Shown: in pieces, positions 10,525-17,651 of the stretch | Numbering within the stretch: position 1 is the first letter of the stretch | How the letters are laid out: the number at the start of each line of letters is the position of its first letter | Origin: Saccharopolyspora shandongensis | GTDB lineage: Bacteria; Actinomycetota; Actinomycetes; Mycobacteriales; Pseudonocardiaceae | Length of the DNA: 64,000 bases | NCBI RefSeq assembly: GCF_900106995.1 | Contig: NZ_FNOK01000051.1 | Coordinates: 1 to 64,000 of the forward strand | Direction: 5' to 3' | Notes under the pieces: model-generated | The model's database searches: none | What the model saw: only the letters and a program-made list of their open reading frames with translations | What the model was told of the DNA's origin: nothing | Made by a program: the position numbers and the translations under genes

Positions 10525-11058
10525 TCAGACGTCTCGGGTGAACCAGATCTCGTCGCGGTCGTCGCCGGTGGCGACCCGCACCGCGCCCGGCCAGCGGCCG
10601 CGCTCCACCCAGCCGTTGGCCTCGTAGAAGCGCTCCAGGTCGTGCCCACTGCGGGTGACCAGGTCCAGCTTCTCCAGGCCGATCGCGCGCGCCTGCACCA
10701 GCACGGCGTCGAGCAGCCGCTTGCCCCAGCCCTGGCGCTGCAGGGCGGGGTCGACGGCGAGCCAGGCGAGCTCGCCGGTGTGCGTGCGCACCGGCAGCTG
10801 GCGCTGCCTCAGCACCCCGATCCCGAGCAGCACGTCCTGCCGGCCGATGGTGATCAGGTGCGCCCGCTCGGCCTGGACTTCCTCGACCAGCGCGGCGGCC
10901 GCCGCGCGCAGCCGGTCGGCCGGGTCGGTCGGGCTGAAGCCGACCGCGCCGCCTGCGGCGGTGACCCGCTCCCACAGGCCGGCAAGCCCGTCCGCCAGGC
11001 CCGGGTGCGAGGCGTCGACCCGGTGCGGCCCGGTCACTTCGACGCCGGTTTCGGTCAC
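10525..11058 (-). CDS. GNAT family N-acetyltransferase
   Basis: This 177-residue protein starts at GTG 11058, six bases after the ndk stop codon, so the two genes are probably co-transcribed. The GNAT acetyl-CoA fold is visible in ELAWLAVDPALQRQGWGKRLLDAVL, the motif A region with the Q/R-x-x-G-x-G/A-type pyrophosphate loop, and in the late FYEANGWVERGRW segment. It should transfer an acetyl group from acetyl-CoA to an unknown amine. An earlier in-frame start would run into ndk and is not credible. Confidence 0.8.
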   Translation of the reverse strand: MTETGVEVTGPHRVDASHPGLADGLAGLWERVTAAGGAVGFSPTDPADRLRAAAAALVEEVQAERAHLITIGRQDVLLGIGVLRQRQLPVRTHTGELAWLAVDPALQRQGWGKRLLDAVLVQARAIGLEKLDLVTRSGHDLERFYEANGWVERGRWPGAVRVATGDDRDEIWFTRDV

Positions 11059-11063
11059 GGCGC

Positions 11064-11474
11064 TCAGATCTCCGGGAACCACAGCTTGAGCTCGCGCTCG
11101 GCGGACTCGACCGAGTCGGAGCCGTGCACCAGGTTGTACTGGACCTCGAGGCCGAAATCGCCGCGGATGCTGCCCGGCGCGGCCTTGTCGACCGGGTCGG
11201 TGCCGCCGGCCAGCTGACGGAACGCCGCGATCGCGCGCGGGCCCTCGACGCACGCGGCCACGACCGGGCCGGAGGTGATGAACTCGATCAGGCTGCCGAA
11301 GAACGGCTTGCCGTCGTGCTCGGCGTAGTGCTGCTCGGCGAGCTGGCGGTCGACGTTCTTCAGCTCCAGCGCGACCAGCTTCAGGCCCTTGCGCTCGATG
11401 CGGCTGATCACCTCGCCGACCAGGCCGCGCTCGACGCCGTCGGGCTTGACCAGGACCAGGGTGCGCTCGCTCAC
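11064..11474 (-). CDS. ndk: Nucleoside diphosphate kinase
   Basis: This 136-residue enzyme exchanges terminal phosphates between nucleoside di- and triphosphates. The length is exactly typical of bacterial Ndk. It opens with RTLVLVKPDGVERGLVGE and carries the catalytic histidine in YNLVHGSDS near residue 117, followed by SAERELKLWFPEI. The GTG at 11474 is preceded by GAAGGAG, so the longer upstream frame is rejected. It lies upstream of the GNAT gene and in the same general block as rne and folC, as in related actinobacteria. Confidence 0.97.
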   Translation of the reverse strand: MSERTLVLVKPDGVERGLVGEVISRIERKGLKLVALELKNVDRQLAEQHYAEHDGKPFFGSLIEFITSGPVVAACVEGPRAIAAFRQLAGGTDPVDKAAPGSIRGDFGLEVQYNLVHGSDSVESAERELKLWFPEI

Positions 11475-11580
11475 GGTTGTTTCTCCTTCATTTCCGGTGG
11501 CGCCGGGTGCGAACACGCACCGCGCCCGATTTGCCCGCCAGGGTATCGATGCAGGTGACACCCCGAGCGACGGCCCCGCC

Positions 11581-12009
11581 TCAGTCCGGAGCGATCACCT
11601 CGACCGTCGGGAAGTAGGTGCGGTACCGACGGGCATCGCGGGTCAGCAGGCGAAGCCGGCTCACCGCCGCATGCGCGCCGATGTAGAAATCGGGCAGCGG
11701 CGACCGCTTCTCGCCACCTCGCCTTCGGTAGTCCTGGAAGCACTTTCCCGCGAGGAACGCCGCCGACCACGGCAGCGGCATGCGGACGAAGAAGTCGTTC
11801 GGGAACGCCTCCTCGACTTCCTCGATCGCCGGGAAGCGCACCGACACCTCGGCGAAGATCAACGGGTTGATCACCAAGGGGCCCTCTTCCGCCGCCTTTT
11901 CAAGCGCGTCCGAAGACCAATCGACCCATTCGCCGTCCTCGATGACCAGATCGAGCAGAACGTCGGAGTCGACCAGTGTGGCCGGCGCGCGGGCGGATTC
12001 ACTCTCCAC
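11581..12009 (-). CDS. PIN-domain toxin, VapC type
   Basis: This 142-residue protein has the PIN-domain layout of VapC ribonuclease toxins. It shows an early acidic site VDSDVLLDLV, a middle helix with NPLIFAEVS (the conserved Glu), and the late acidic cluster PLPDFYIGAHAAVSRLRLLTRD. Such enzymes cut tRNA or other RNA using Mg. Its start overlaps the antitoxin gene end by 11 bases, the classic toxin-antitoxin arrangement with the antitoxin first. The target is unknown. Confidence 0.85.
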   Translation of the reverse strand: MESESARAPATLVDSDVLLDLVIEDGEWVDWSSDALEKAAEEGPLVINPLIFAEVSVRFPAIEEVEEAFPNDFFVRMPLPWSAAFLAGKCFQDYRRRGGEKRSPLPDFYIGAHAAVSRLRLLTRDARRYRTYFPTVEVIAPD

Positions 12010-12229
12010 GGGTCATCGCCATGATCTCGTCGGTGGAAAGCCCCTCTCCGCTGGCGCGCCCGCGAAGGTGCTCCACGATCCGCTGCCCACGGCTGGGCAC
12101 GGAATGCCCGCGGGTGAGGATCAGCGCATTTCCCTCCAATCTGATCTCGATCTGATCGCCCGGCCGAAGCCCGAGTTCTCGGCGCAGGTCGATCGGGATG
12201 GTCACCTGTCCCTTCTCCGTCAGCTTCAT
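11999..12229 (-). CDS. AbrB/SpoVT-type antitoxin, VapB-like
   Basis: This 76-residue protein has a swapped-hairpin AbrB N-terminus: MKLTEKGQVTIPIDLRREL, then LRPGDQIEIRLEGNALIL. This fold binds DNA and normally represses the toxin-antitoxin operon. The C-terminal tail with STDEIMAMTRGE probably contacts the PIN-domain toxin encoded immediately downstream. It ends 11 bases inside the toxin gene, so translation is likely coupled. Confidence 0.87.
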   Translation of the reverse strand: MKLTEKGQVTIPIDLRRELGLRPGDQIEIRLEGNALILTRGHSVPSRGQRIVEHLRGRASGEGLSTDEIMAMTRGE

Positions 12230-12260
12230 AGAAGTAAGAATACGACTTTTCCTACTTCCA

Positions 12261-12560
12261 CTTCCATTGAGGGTTTTTCATCCTGGTCGGGTACCGCAGC
12301 CGCGGCGTCTGACCTGCGCCTGCGTGCGCGCCGTCGCCAAGCGCCGTCAGGCGCTTTCAGGCCCGCCCTCGCAACTGGCACCGCCGCGGGTTCACGGAGC
12401 CCACCCCTCTGGGGTTCCTCCGGCGAGGACGGCCCTGACGCCGTGTATTGGGCATACATAAGTCAGGGCACCCACAGCCAGGCGGGCGCTGTAACTCCCG
12501 CAGGGGGGCCGCCACCCGCACCGCCACGCAGAACGAGGTTGGAAAAACCTCATTGAATAA
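12261..12560 (-). repeat. Structured intergenic repeat, copy A
   Basis: This element fills most of the 346-base space between vapB and phoD. It reads on the reverse strand and begins with GCGTGGCGGTGCGGGTGGCGG near 12533. An inner hairpin is formed by GCCCTGAC at 12432-12439 and GTCAGGGC at 12462-12469. The box CGCGGCGGTGCCAGTTGCG and a GCGCC/GGCGC hairpin follow. TTCCATTGA and CATTGAA words flank it. The outer stem seen in other copies is degenerate here. No credible gene lies within it. Confidence 0.75.
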
Positions 12561-12575
12561 CTCGATCGTGGCTGG

Positions 12576-14114
12576 TCAGCGCTGCGGGTCGAGGGTCTTC
12601 GCCCAGAGGGAGCGGCCGGACTGGTCGCGGAGGTCCACGGTCAGCTGCCCCGTGCGGCCATCGATGTTGACCTCGCCGAAGTGCTGGAAGCCCTCCAGCG
12701 GCGACGCACCCTGGCGGGTCGGGGCGTTGACGAACACCTGCTCCGGGCCGAAGGTCGGGTCGAGCTTGTTCGGCCCGAACGCGCCGGCGTGCAGCGGGCC
12801 GGAGACGAACTCCCAGAACGGGTCGAACCCGGCGAACGCCGCGCGCTCCGGCGCGTAGTGGATCGCCGCCGTGTAGTGCACGTCGGCGGTCAGCCAGACG
12901 GTGTTGCGCACCGAGCGGCGGCTGATCTCCTGCAGCACCCAGGCCAACTCCGCCTCGCGCCCGTTGGGCGCCCCCGGCAGCCCGTTGGCCACGGCCTCGA
13001 TCTTGTCGCCGTCCGGCACGACGATGCCGATCGGCATGTCCGAGGCGATCACCTTCCAGGTCGCGCGGGAGCGGGCGAGCTCGTCGACGAGCCAGCGCGC
13101 CTGGCGGTCGCCGAGGATCCGCTCCGGCGTGGTGCCCGCCGAGTTCGGGTCGCGGTAGCTGCGCATGTCGAGCACGAACACGTCCAGCAGCGGGCCGTGC
13201 GAGACCTTCCGGTACACCCGGCCGTCCACCGCGTCCTGGTGGCGGACGGGCTGCCACTCGTGGAAGGCCTGGAAGGCGCGCTCCGCGAGCACGTCGACGC
13301 GCTTCTCCGTGTACTGGGCGAGGTCCAGGATCTCGCCCGGGTACCAGTTGTTGGTGACCTCGTGGTCGTCCCACTGCACGAGCTGCGGGACCTGCGCGGC
13401 GAAGCGCCGCACGTTCTCGTCGAGCAGGTTGTAGGCGAACTGCCCGCGGTACTCGGCCAGCGTCTCGGCGACCTTGGACTTCTCCTCGGTCACGACGTTG
13501 CGCCACATCCGGCCGTCGGGCAGCGTGACGGACTCCTTCAACGGGCCGTCGGCGTACACCGTGTCGCCGCTGTGCAGGAAGAAGTCCGGGTTGCGGGCGG
13601 CCATCGCGTTGTAGATCGTCATGCCGCCGACGTCCGGGTTGATGCCCCAGCCCTGCCCCACGACGTCGCCGGACCACAGGAAGCGCACGTCCCGCCGGTC
13701 GCGCGGCGCGGTGCGGAAGGTGCCGGTCAGCGCCTCGCTCTCGACGCGGCCGTCGAGGTCCTCGGCGATCACGCGGTAGTACGCCTGCTGCCCCGGCGGC
13801 AGGCCGCGCAGCCAGACCTCGCCGGTGCCGTCGGTCTCCGGGGTCAGGACCGGGCCGGGGATCCGCCACGCGCCGCGGAAGTCGGCGTGCCGGGAGACCT
13901 CCACGAACATCCGCGACGGCCGGTCGGCGCGGGTCCACACCACTGCCCCGTCCGGGCGCGGGTCCCCGAGTTGCACGCCGTGGGTCAGCACCGGGCGGCC
14001 GCCTCGAGCGAAGGCGGGCGCGCCGGACAGGAACAGGCCGGTGGCGGCCAGGCCGGTGGCGGCGGCGCCGCGGAGCAGGGCGCGCCGGTTCAGCTGGGAA
14101 GGTTCGGGAGTCAT
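12576..14114 (-). CDS. phoD: Alkaline phosphatase D family protein (PhoD-like), Tat-exported
   Basis: This 512-residue phosphodiesterase/phosphatase of the PhoD family is secreted. The start at ATG 14114 places a twin-arginine signal at residues 9-40 (NRRALLRGAAATGLAATG, then AFARG). PhoD landmarks follow: GVQLGDPRPDGAVVWTRAD, LWSGDVVGQGWGINPDVGG, FFLHSGDTVYADGP, VQWDDHEVTNNWYPGE and VWLTADVHYTA. These supply the metal-binding Asp, Asn and His residues. It should release phosphate from phosphodiesters outside the cell. No PHO box was recognised. It is divergent from the dehydrogenase gene. Confidence 0.9.
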   Translation of the reverse strand: MTPEPSQLNRRALLRGAAATGLAATGLFLSGAPAFARGGRPVLTHGVQLGDPRPDGAVVWTRADRPSRMFVEVSRHADFRGAWRIPGPVLTPETDGTGEVWLRGLPPGQQAYYRVIAEDLDGRVESEALTGTFRTAPRDRRDVRFLWSGDVVGQGWGINPDVGGMTIYNAMAARNPDFFLHSGDTVYADGPLKESVTLPDGRMWRNVVTEEKSKVAETLAEYRGQFAYNLLDENVRRFAAQVPQLVQWDDHEVTNNWYPGEILDLAQYTEKRVDVLAERAFQAFHEWQPVRHQDAVDGRVYRKVSHGPLLDVFVLDMRSYRDPNSAGTTPERILGDRQARWLVDELARSRATWKVIASDMPIGIVVPDGDKIEAVANGLPGAPNGREAELAWVLQEISRRSVRNTVWLTADVHYTAAIHYAPERAAFAGFDPFWEFVSGPLHAGAFGPNKLDPTFGPEQVFVNAPTRQGASPLEGFQHFGEVNIDGRTGQLTVDLRDQSGRSLWAKTLDPQR

Positions 14115-14312
14115 GCCGCCGGTTCTATCCGCGGCAGGCGGCTGGTGGATCACCGCTGGTCGACGCGCAGGTGAAGAGTTCGTGCCGGGCGACCGAGAGC
14201 GCACGAGCGATCACCGGCGGTGCGGGTTTCCCGCGCTCGCGCCTGGTGTCCGGCGGGTCGGCGCGATAGCTTCACGGGCAAACCGACTGGCCGGTCTGAC
14301 TTGGAGGTCCGG

Positions 14313-15413
14313 ATGCGCGCCGCCGTGCACACCGCCGCGAACCAGCCGATGCGGATCGAGGAACTCGCCGATCCCCGGCCGAAGGCCGGCGAGGTCGCCA
14401 TCGACGTGCGGTCCTGCGGGGCCTGCCACACGGATCTGCACGTGCTCAAGGGAGAACTGCCGTTCCCGACGCCGACGGTGCTCGGGCACGAGGTGGCCGG
14501 CGTGATCGCCGAGCTCGGGCCGGACGTCACCGGGTTCGAGGTGGGCGACCGGGTGGTGACCAGCTTCATCATGCCGTGCGGCCAGTGCGCGCAGTGCGCG
14601 CGCGGCAACGAGGAGATCTGCGAGAAGTTCTTCGAGTTCAACCGCGGCAAGGGGCGGCTCTACGACGACGAGACCCGGCTGTTCCGGCCGGACGGCGAGC
14701 CGGTCTGGATGTACTCGATGGGCGGCCTGGCGGAACGCTGCGTCACGCCCGCGACGTCGGTCTACCGCGTGCCGGACGGCGTGGAACTCAGCGACGTCGC
14801 TTCGGTGGGCTGCTCGACGATGACCGCGTACGGCGCGCTGCGCCACGCGGCGAACGTGCAGGTCGGCGACACCGTGGCGGTGGTCGCGGCGGGCGGCGTC
14901 GGCTCGGCGCTGATCCAGCTGGCGGCGGTGTTCGGCGCGTCGATGACCATCGCGGTGGACATCAGCGAGGAGAAGCTGGCCGGGGCGCGGAAGCTCGGTG
15001 CGACGCACGTGGTCAACTCCGCCGAGGCGGACGCGCCCGCGGCGATCCGCGAACTGACCGGCGGACGCGGCGTGGACGTCGCCTTCGAGGCGCTGGGCGC
15101 GGTGCCCACCTTCGACATCGCGCGCGACTCGGTCGTCGAAGGCGGCCAGGTCGTGGTGGTCGGCATCGCCGCCAGGGGCACCACCGCGGAGTTCGACCTG
15201 GCCACCATCGCCCGGCGGAAACTGCAGATCAAGGGCTCCTACGGCGCGAAGCCGCGGCGCGACATGCCGGTGCTGCTCGACCTGGTGGCCCGCGGCCTGC
15301 TCCGCCCGCAGGACGCGATCAGCCGCCACTACCCGTTCGAACAGGTCCAGGACGCCTACGACGCCCTGAGGCGCGGCGAAACCGTCGGCCGAGCCGTCAT
15401 CGACATCGGCTGA
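14313..15413 (+). CDS. Zinc-dependent alcohol dehydrogenase family protein
   Basis: This 366-residue medium-chain dehydrogenase begins at ATG 14313 after GGAGG. The catalytic zinc ligands are visible as CGACHTD and GHEVAG. The structural zinc site is the four-Cys series CGQCAQCARGNEEIC. The NAD(P)-binding Rossmann motif is AAGGVGSALIQLA, with VDISEEK giving an acidic residue that favours NAD. The substrate cannot be deduced. It stands alone between the divergent phoD and the convergent DUF4233 gene. The annotated frame upstream of 14313 is not needed. Confidence 0.88.
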   Translation: MRAAVHTAANQPMRIEELADPRPKAGEVAIDVRSCGACHTDLHVLKGELPFPTPTVLGHEVAGVIAELGPDVTGFEVGDRVVTSFIMPCGQCAQCARGNEEICEKFFEFNRGKGRLYDDETRLFRPDGEPVWMYSMGGLAERCVTPATSVYRVPDGVELSDVASVGCSTMTAYGALRHAANVQVGDTVAVVAAGGVGSALIQLAAVFGASMTIAVDISEEKLAGARKLGATHVVNSAEADAPAAIRELTGGRGVDVAFEALGAVPTFDIARDSVVEGGQVVVVGIAARGTTAEFDLATIARRKLQIKGSYGAKPRRDMPVLLDLVARGLLRPQDAISRHYPFEQVQDAYDALRRGETVGRAVIDIG

Positions 15414-15415
15414 CG

Positions 15416-15898
15416 TCAGTCGGTCTTCTCTGGCGGGAAGCCCGGCGGGTGGCCGAGCTGGTCGTAGAGCTGGCCTTCGCGCATGCGCCGGGCGACGTCG
15501 TGGCGCAGGTACAGCATGTAGGCCCAGACCGCGGCGAACACCGCGCCCATGATCCCGACCGCCGGGTGCACGAAGAAGCAGAGCACCATCGCGACCTGCA
15601 GGGCCAGCGCCACGCCGAGGCCCCACGGGCGGCGCTGCACGAACGCCGCCGCCAGCATCAGCACCGACAGCACCGCCACGATGGTGAAGCCGATGCTGGA
15701 GACGCCGCTGCCGAGCTTCCAGACCACCGGCAGCGCGAGCATGAACGCGATGAACTCCAGCACCAGGGTGCCCGCCATGATCCCGCGCAGACCCTTCCAC
15801 GGGTCGCGCACGCCGGGCGGCGCCTCGGGCAGTCCCTTGTCCGGTTCTGGATTCGGCTGATCGGTCACGACGGCTCCAGTGTCTTGCGGTTCGCTCAC
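15416..15898 (-). CDS. DUF4233 domain-containing membrane protein
   Basis: This 160-residue protein has a proline-rich cytoplasmic N-terminus of about 35 residues, then four hydrophobic segments: GIMAGTLVLEFIAFMLALPVV, GFTIVAVLSVLMLAAAFV, GLGVALALQVAMVLCFFV and GIMGAVFAAVWAYMLYL (each listed once). It ends with a short polar tail. It starts at a GTG that overlaps the folC stop by four bases. The folC-DUF4233 pairing is conserved in actinobacteria. The function is unknown. Confidence 0.88.
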   Translation of the reverse strand: MSEPQDTGAVVTDQPNPEPDKGLPEAPPGVRDPWKGLRGIMAGTLVLEFIAFMLALPVVWKLGSGVSSIGFTIVAVLSVLMLAAAFVQRRPWGLGVALALQVAMVLCFFVHPAVGIMGAVFAAVWAYMLYLRHDVARRMREGQLYDQLGHPPGFPPEKTD

Positions 15899-17262
15899 GC
15901 GGGCTCCTTGCCGAACAGGGCGCGCGCCTCGCCCGCCGTCACCACGGACCCGGTGATCACGATGCCGCCGCCGGAAACCGATTCGCCGGGCTCGTCGGTC
16001 TCCTCGGCCAGCTGGATCGCGGTCTCCACCGCGTTGTCCAGCCGGGGCTCCACCACGATGCGGTCCGGGCCGAAGATGTCCTTGGCCACGCCGGCCAGCA
16101 CGTCGGGATCCATCGCCCGCGGCGAGGAGTTCGTGGTCAGCACGATCTCCTCGACCACCGGTTCCAGCTCGGCGAGGATGCCGCGCGCGTCCTTGTCGCC
16201 GAGCACGCCGACCACCGCGACCAGCTTGCGGAAGGAGAACTCGGAGCTGAGCGCGTCGGCGAGGGCCCGTGCGCCGTGCGGGTTGTGGGCCGCGTCGACC
16301 AGCACCGTCGGCGCCGCGCGGACCCGCTCCAGGCGCCCGGGCGTCACGACGTTCGCGAACGCGTCGCGGACCCGCTCGACGTCGAGCTGCCGGTCGGCAC
16401 CGGCGCCGAAGAACGCTTCGACCGCCGCCAGCGCCAACACGGCGTTGCGCGCCTGGTGTTCTCCGTGCAACGGCAGGAAGATCTCGTCGTACACGCCGCC
16501 CAGGCCCTGCAGCCGGAGCAGCTGGCCGCCGACGGCGACGGTCCGCGAGAGGACGCCGAACTCCTGGCCCTCACGGGCGACCGTGGCGTCCACCTCGGCG
16601 GCCCGCTCCATGATCACCTTCTGCGCCTCGGCGGGCTGCGCCGCGACCACCGCGATCGAGCCGGGCTTGATGATCCCGGCCTTCTCCCCGGCGATCGAGG
16701 CCAGGTCGGTGCCGAGGTAGTCGGCGTGGTCGAGCGCGACCGGGCAGACGACCGCGATCTTCGCGTCGGCGACGTTGGTGGCGTCCCAGCTGCCGCCCAG
16801 GCCGACCTCGATCACCGCCGCCTCCACCGGGGCGTCGGCGAAGGCCGCGAACGCCATCCCGGTGAGCACCTCGAACTTGCTCATCCGGACGTCGCTGCGG
16901 GAGTCCACGATGGACACGTACGGCGCGACGTCGCGGTAGGCCTCGACGTAGCCCTCGGGGCTGATCGGCGCGCCGTCGATGCTGATGCGCTCGGTGGCCA
17001 GCTGCAGGTGCGGGCTGGTGTAGCGGCCGGTGCGCAGCCCGAGACCGCTCAGCAGCGCGTCCGCGATGCGCGACGTCGACGACTTGCCGTTGGTACCGGA
17101 GATGTGCACGACCGGATAGCTGTGCTGCGGATCGGCGAGCAGCTCGGTGAGCGCCCGGATCCGGTCGAGCGACGGTTCGATCTTGGTTTCCGGCCAGCGT
17201 TCGTTGAGCTCGGCCTCCACCACGTGCAGTTCCTGCATCGCGGCGGGATCGGTGCCGGACAA
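15895..17262 (-). CDS. folC: Bifunctional dihydrofolate synthase/folylpolyglutamate synthase
   Basis: This 455-residue ligase adds glutamate to dihydropteroate and to folates in the cytoplasm, using ATP. The P-loop is VHISGTNGKSSTSR near residue 50. The YTSPHLQLATERISI segment and the Mur-ligase-like central motif VEVGLGGSWDATNV are present, as is the late VDAAHNPHGARALA. The start is a TTG with GGGGAG well placed upstream; no ATG is available without losing conserved N-terminal residues. It lies downstream of valS on the same strand and overlaps DUF4233. Confidence 0.95.
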   Translation of the reverse strand: MSGTDPAAMQELHVVEAELNERWPETKIEPSLDRIRALTELLADPQHSYPVVHISGTNGKSSTSRIADALLSGLGLRTGRYTSPHLQLATERISIDGAPISPEGYVEAYRDVAPYVSIVDSRSDVRMSKFEVLTGMAFAAFADAPVEAAVIEVGLGGSWDATNVADAKIAVVCPVALDHADYLGTDLASIAGEKAGIIKPGSIAVVAAQPAEAQKVIMERAAEVDATVAREGQEFGVLSRTVAVGGQLLRLQGLGGVYDEIFLPLHGEHQARNAVLALAAVEAFFGAGADRQLDVERVRDAFANVVTPGRLERVRAAPTVLVDAAHNPHGARALADALSSEFSFRKLVAVVGVLGDKDARGILAELEPVVEEIVLTTNSSPRAMDPDVLAGVAKDIFGPDRIVVEPRLDNAVETAIQLAEETDEPGESVSGGGIVITGSVVTAGEARALFGKEPA

Positions 17263-17393
17263 GTGCTCACTCCCCTGCGAACGGCGAAACGACGAGGTCA
17301 GTCTACGTCTCGCCGGTCGGCCGACCGGCGAAGACCCGCGCCGATGATTCCCGGTTCCCGGAATCCGCGATCTCGCCCCGCCAAATCTCCGGC

Positions 17394-17414
17394 AAGGTTA
17401 GGCATGGCTAAGTA
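17394..17414 (+). promoter_or_regulatory. Iron-box-like dyad (DtxR/IdeR type)
   Basis: The dyad GTTAGGCATGGCTAAG is close to the DtxR/IdeR consensus built on TTAGGTTAG and CTAACCTAA. It sits about 10 bases upstream of the siderophore-interacting-like remnant. This fits iron-repressed expression of the ancestral gene. Binding is inferred. Confidence 0.45.
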
Positions 17415-17423
17415 ACGAAGGGG

Positions 17424-17531
17424 TTGAGCATTGCCCGAACCAACCTGGCCGCGTCGCTGCGCCGGCACTGGGTCCGATCGGGCCTGCCGAAGAACAACAT
17501 CATGTTCTGCGGCTACTGGCGGATGCCGTGA
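17424..17531 (+). pseudogene. Remnant resembling the C-terminus of a siderophore-interacting protein
   Basis: This 35-codon frame begins TTG at 17424 and stops at 17531. Its last 25 residues, SLRRHWVRSGLPKNN then IMFCGYWRMP, resemble the end of SIP-type ferric-siderophore reductases, where a helix ending in RRHL... is followed by a strand with GYWR. The FAD and NAD domains are absent. With an iron-box-like site just upstream, a large internal deletion of an iron-regulated gene is the simplest reading. A newly evolved small protein cannot be excluded. Confidence 0.4.
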
Positions 17532-17563
17532 CCGCGGCCCGAGCCCGTGTCCGGAAAGGCGAA

Positions 17564-17630
17564 AGCGGCGATTTCGCGAGAAATCGCCGCTCCCCACGCC
17601 TACCGGATGGCGATTTCGCGCGAAATCGCC
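17564..17630. terminator. Two related palindromes downstream of valS
   Basis: AGCGGCGATTTC-GCGA-GAAATCGCCGCT occupies 17564-17591, and the perfect palindrome GGCGATTTCGCGCGAAATCGCC occupies 17609-17630. The second lies 21 bases beyond the valS stop. There is no U tract. They probably stop or protect the valS transcript, or may be a small palindromic repeat. Confidence 0.5.
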
Positions 17631-17651
17631 ACCCGGCACGCTCGCGACCGA

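Larger units (their letters stand above)
17263..17651. other. valS-folC spacer with iron-box-like dyad, gene remnant and two palindromes
   Basis: This 389-base space holds, in order on the plus strand, an iron-box-like dyad at 17394-17414, a 35-codon frame resembling the end of a siderophore-interacting protein, and two related palindromes. Nothing else in it looks coding. Confidence 0.6.

Noticed and set aside
12226..12459. Short ORFs inside repeat copy A, and similar ORFs in copies B and C
   Set aside because: Frames differ among copies and are not preserved, while the stems are; the elements are not protein-coding.
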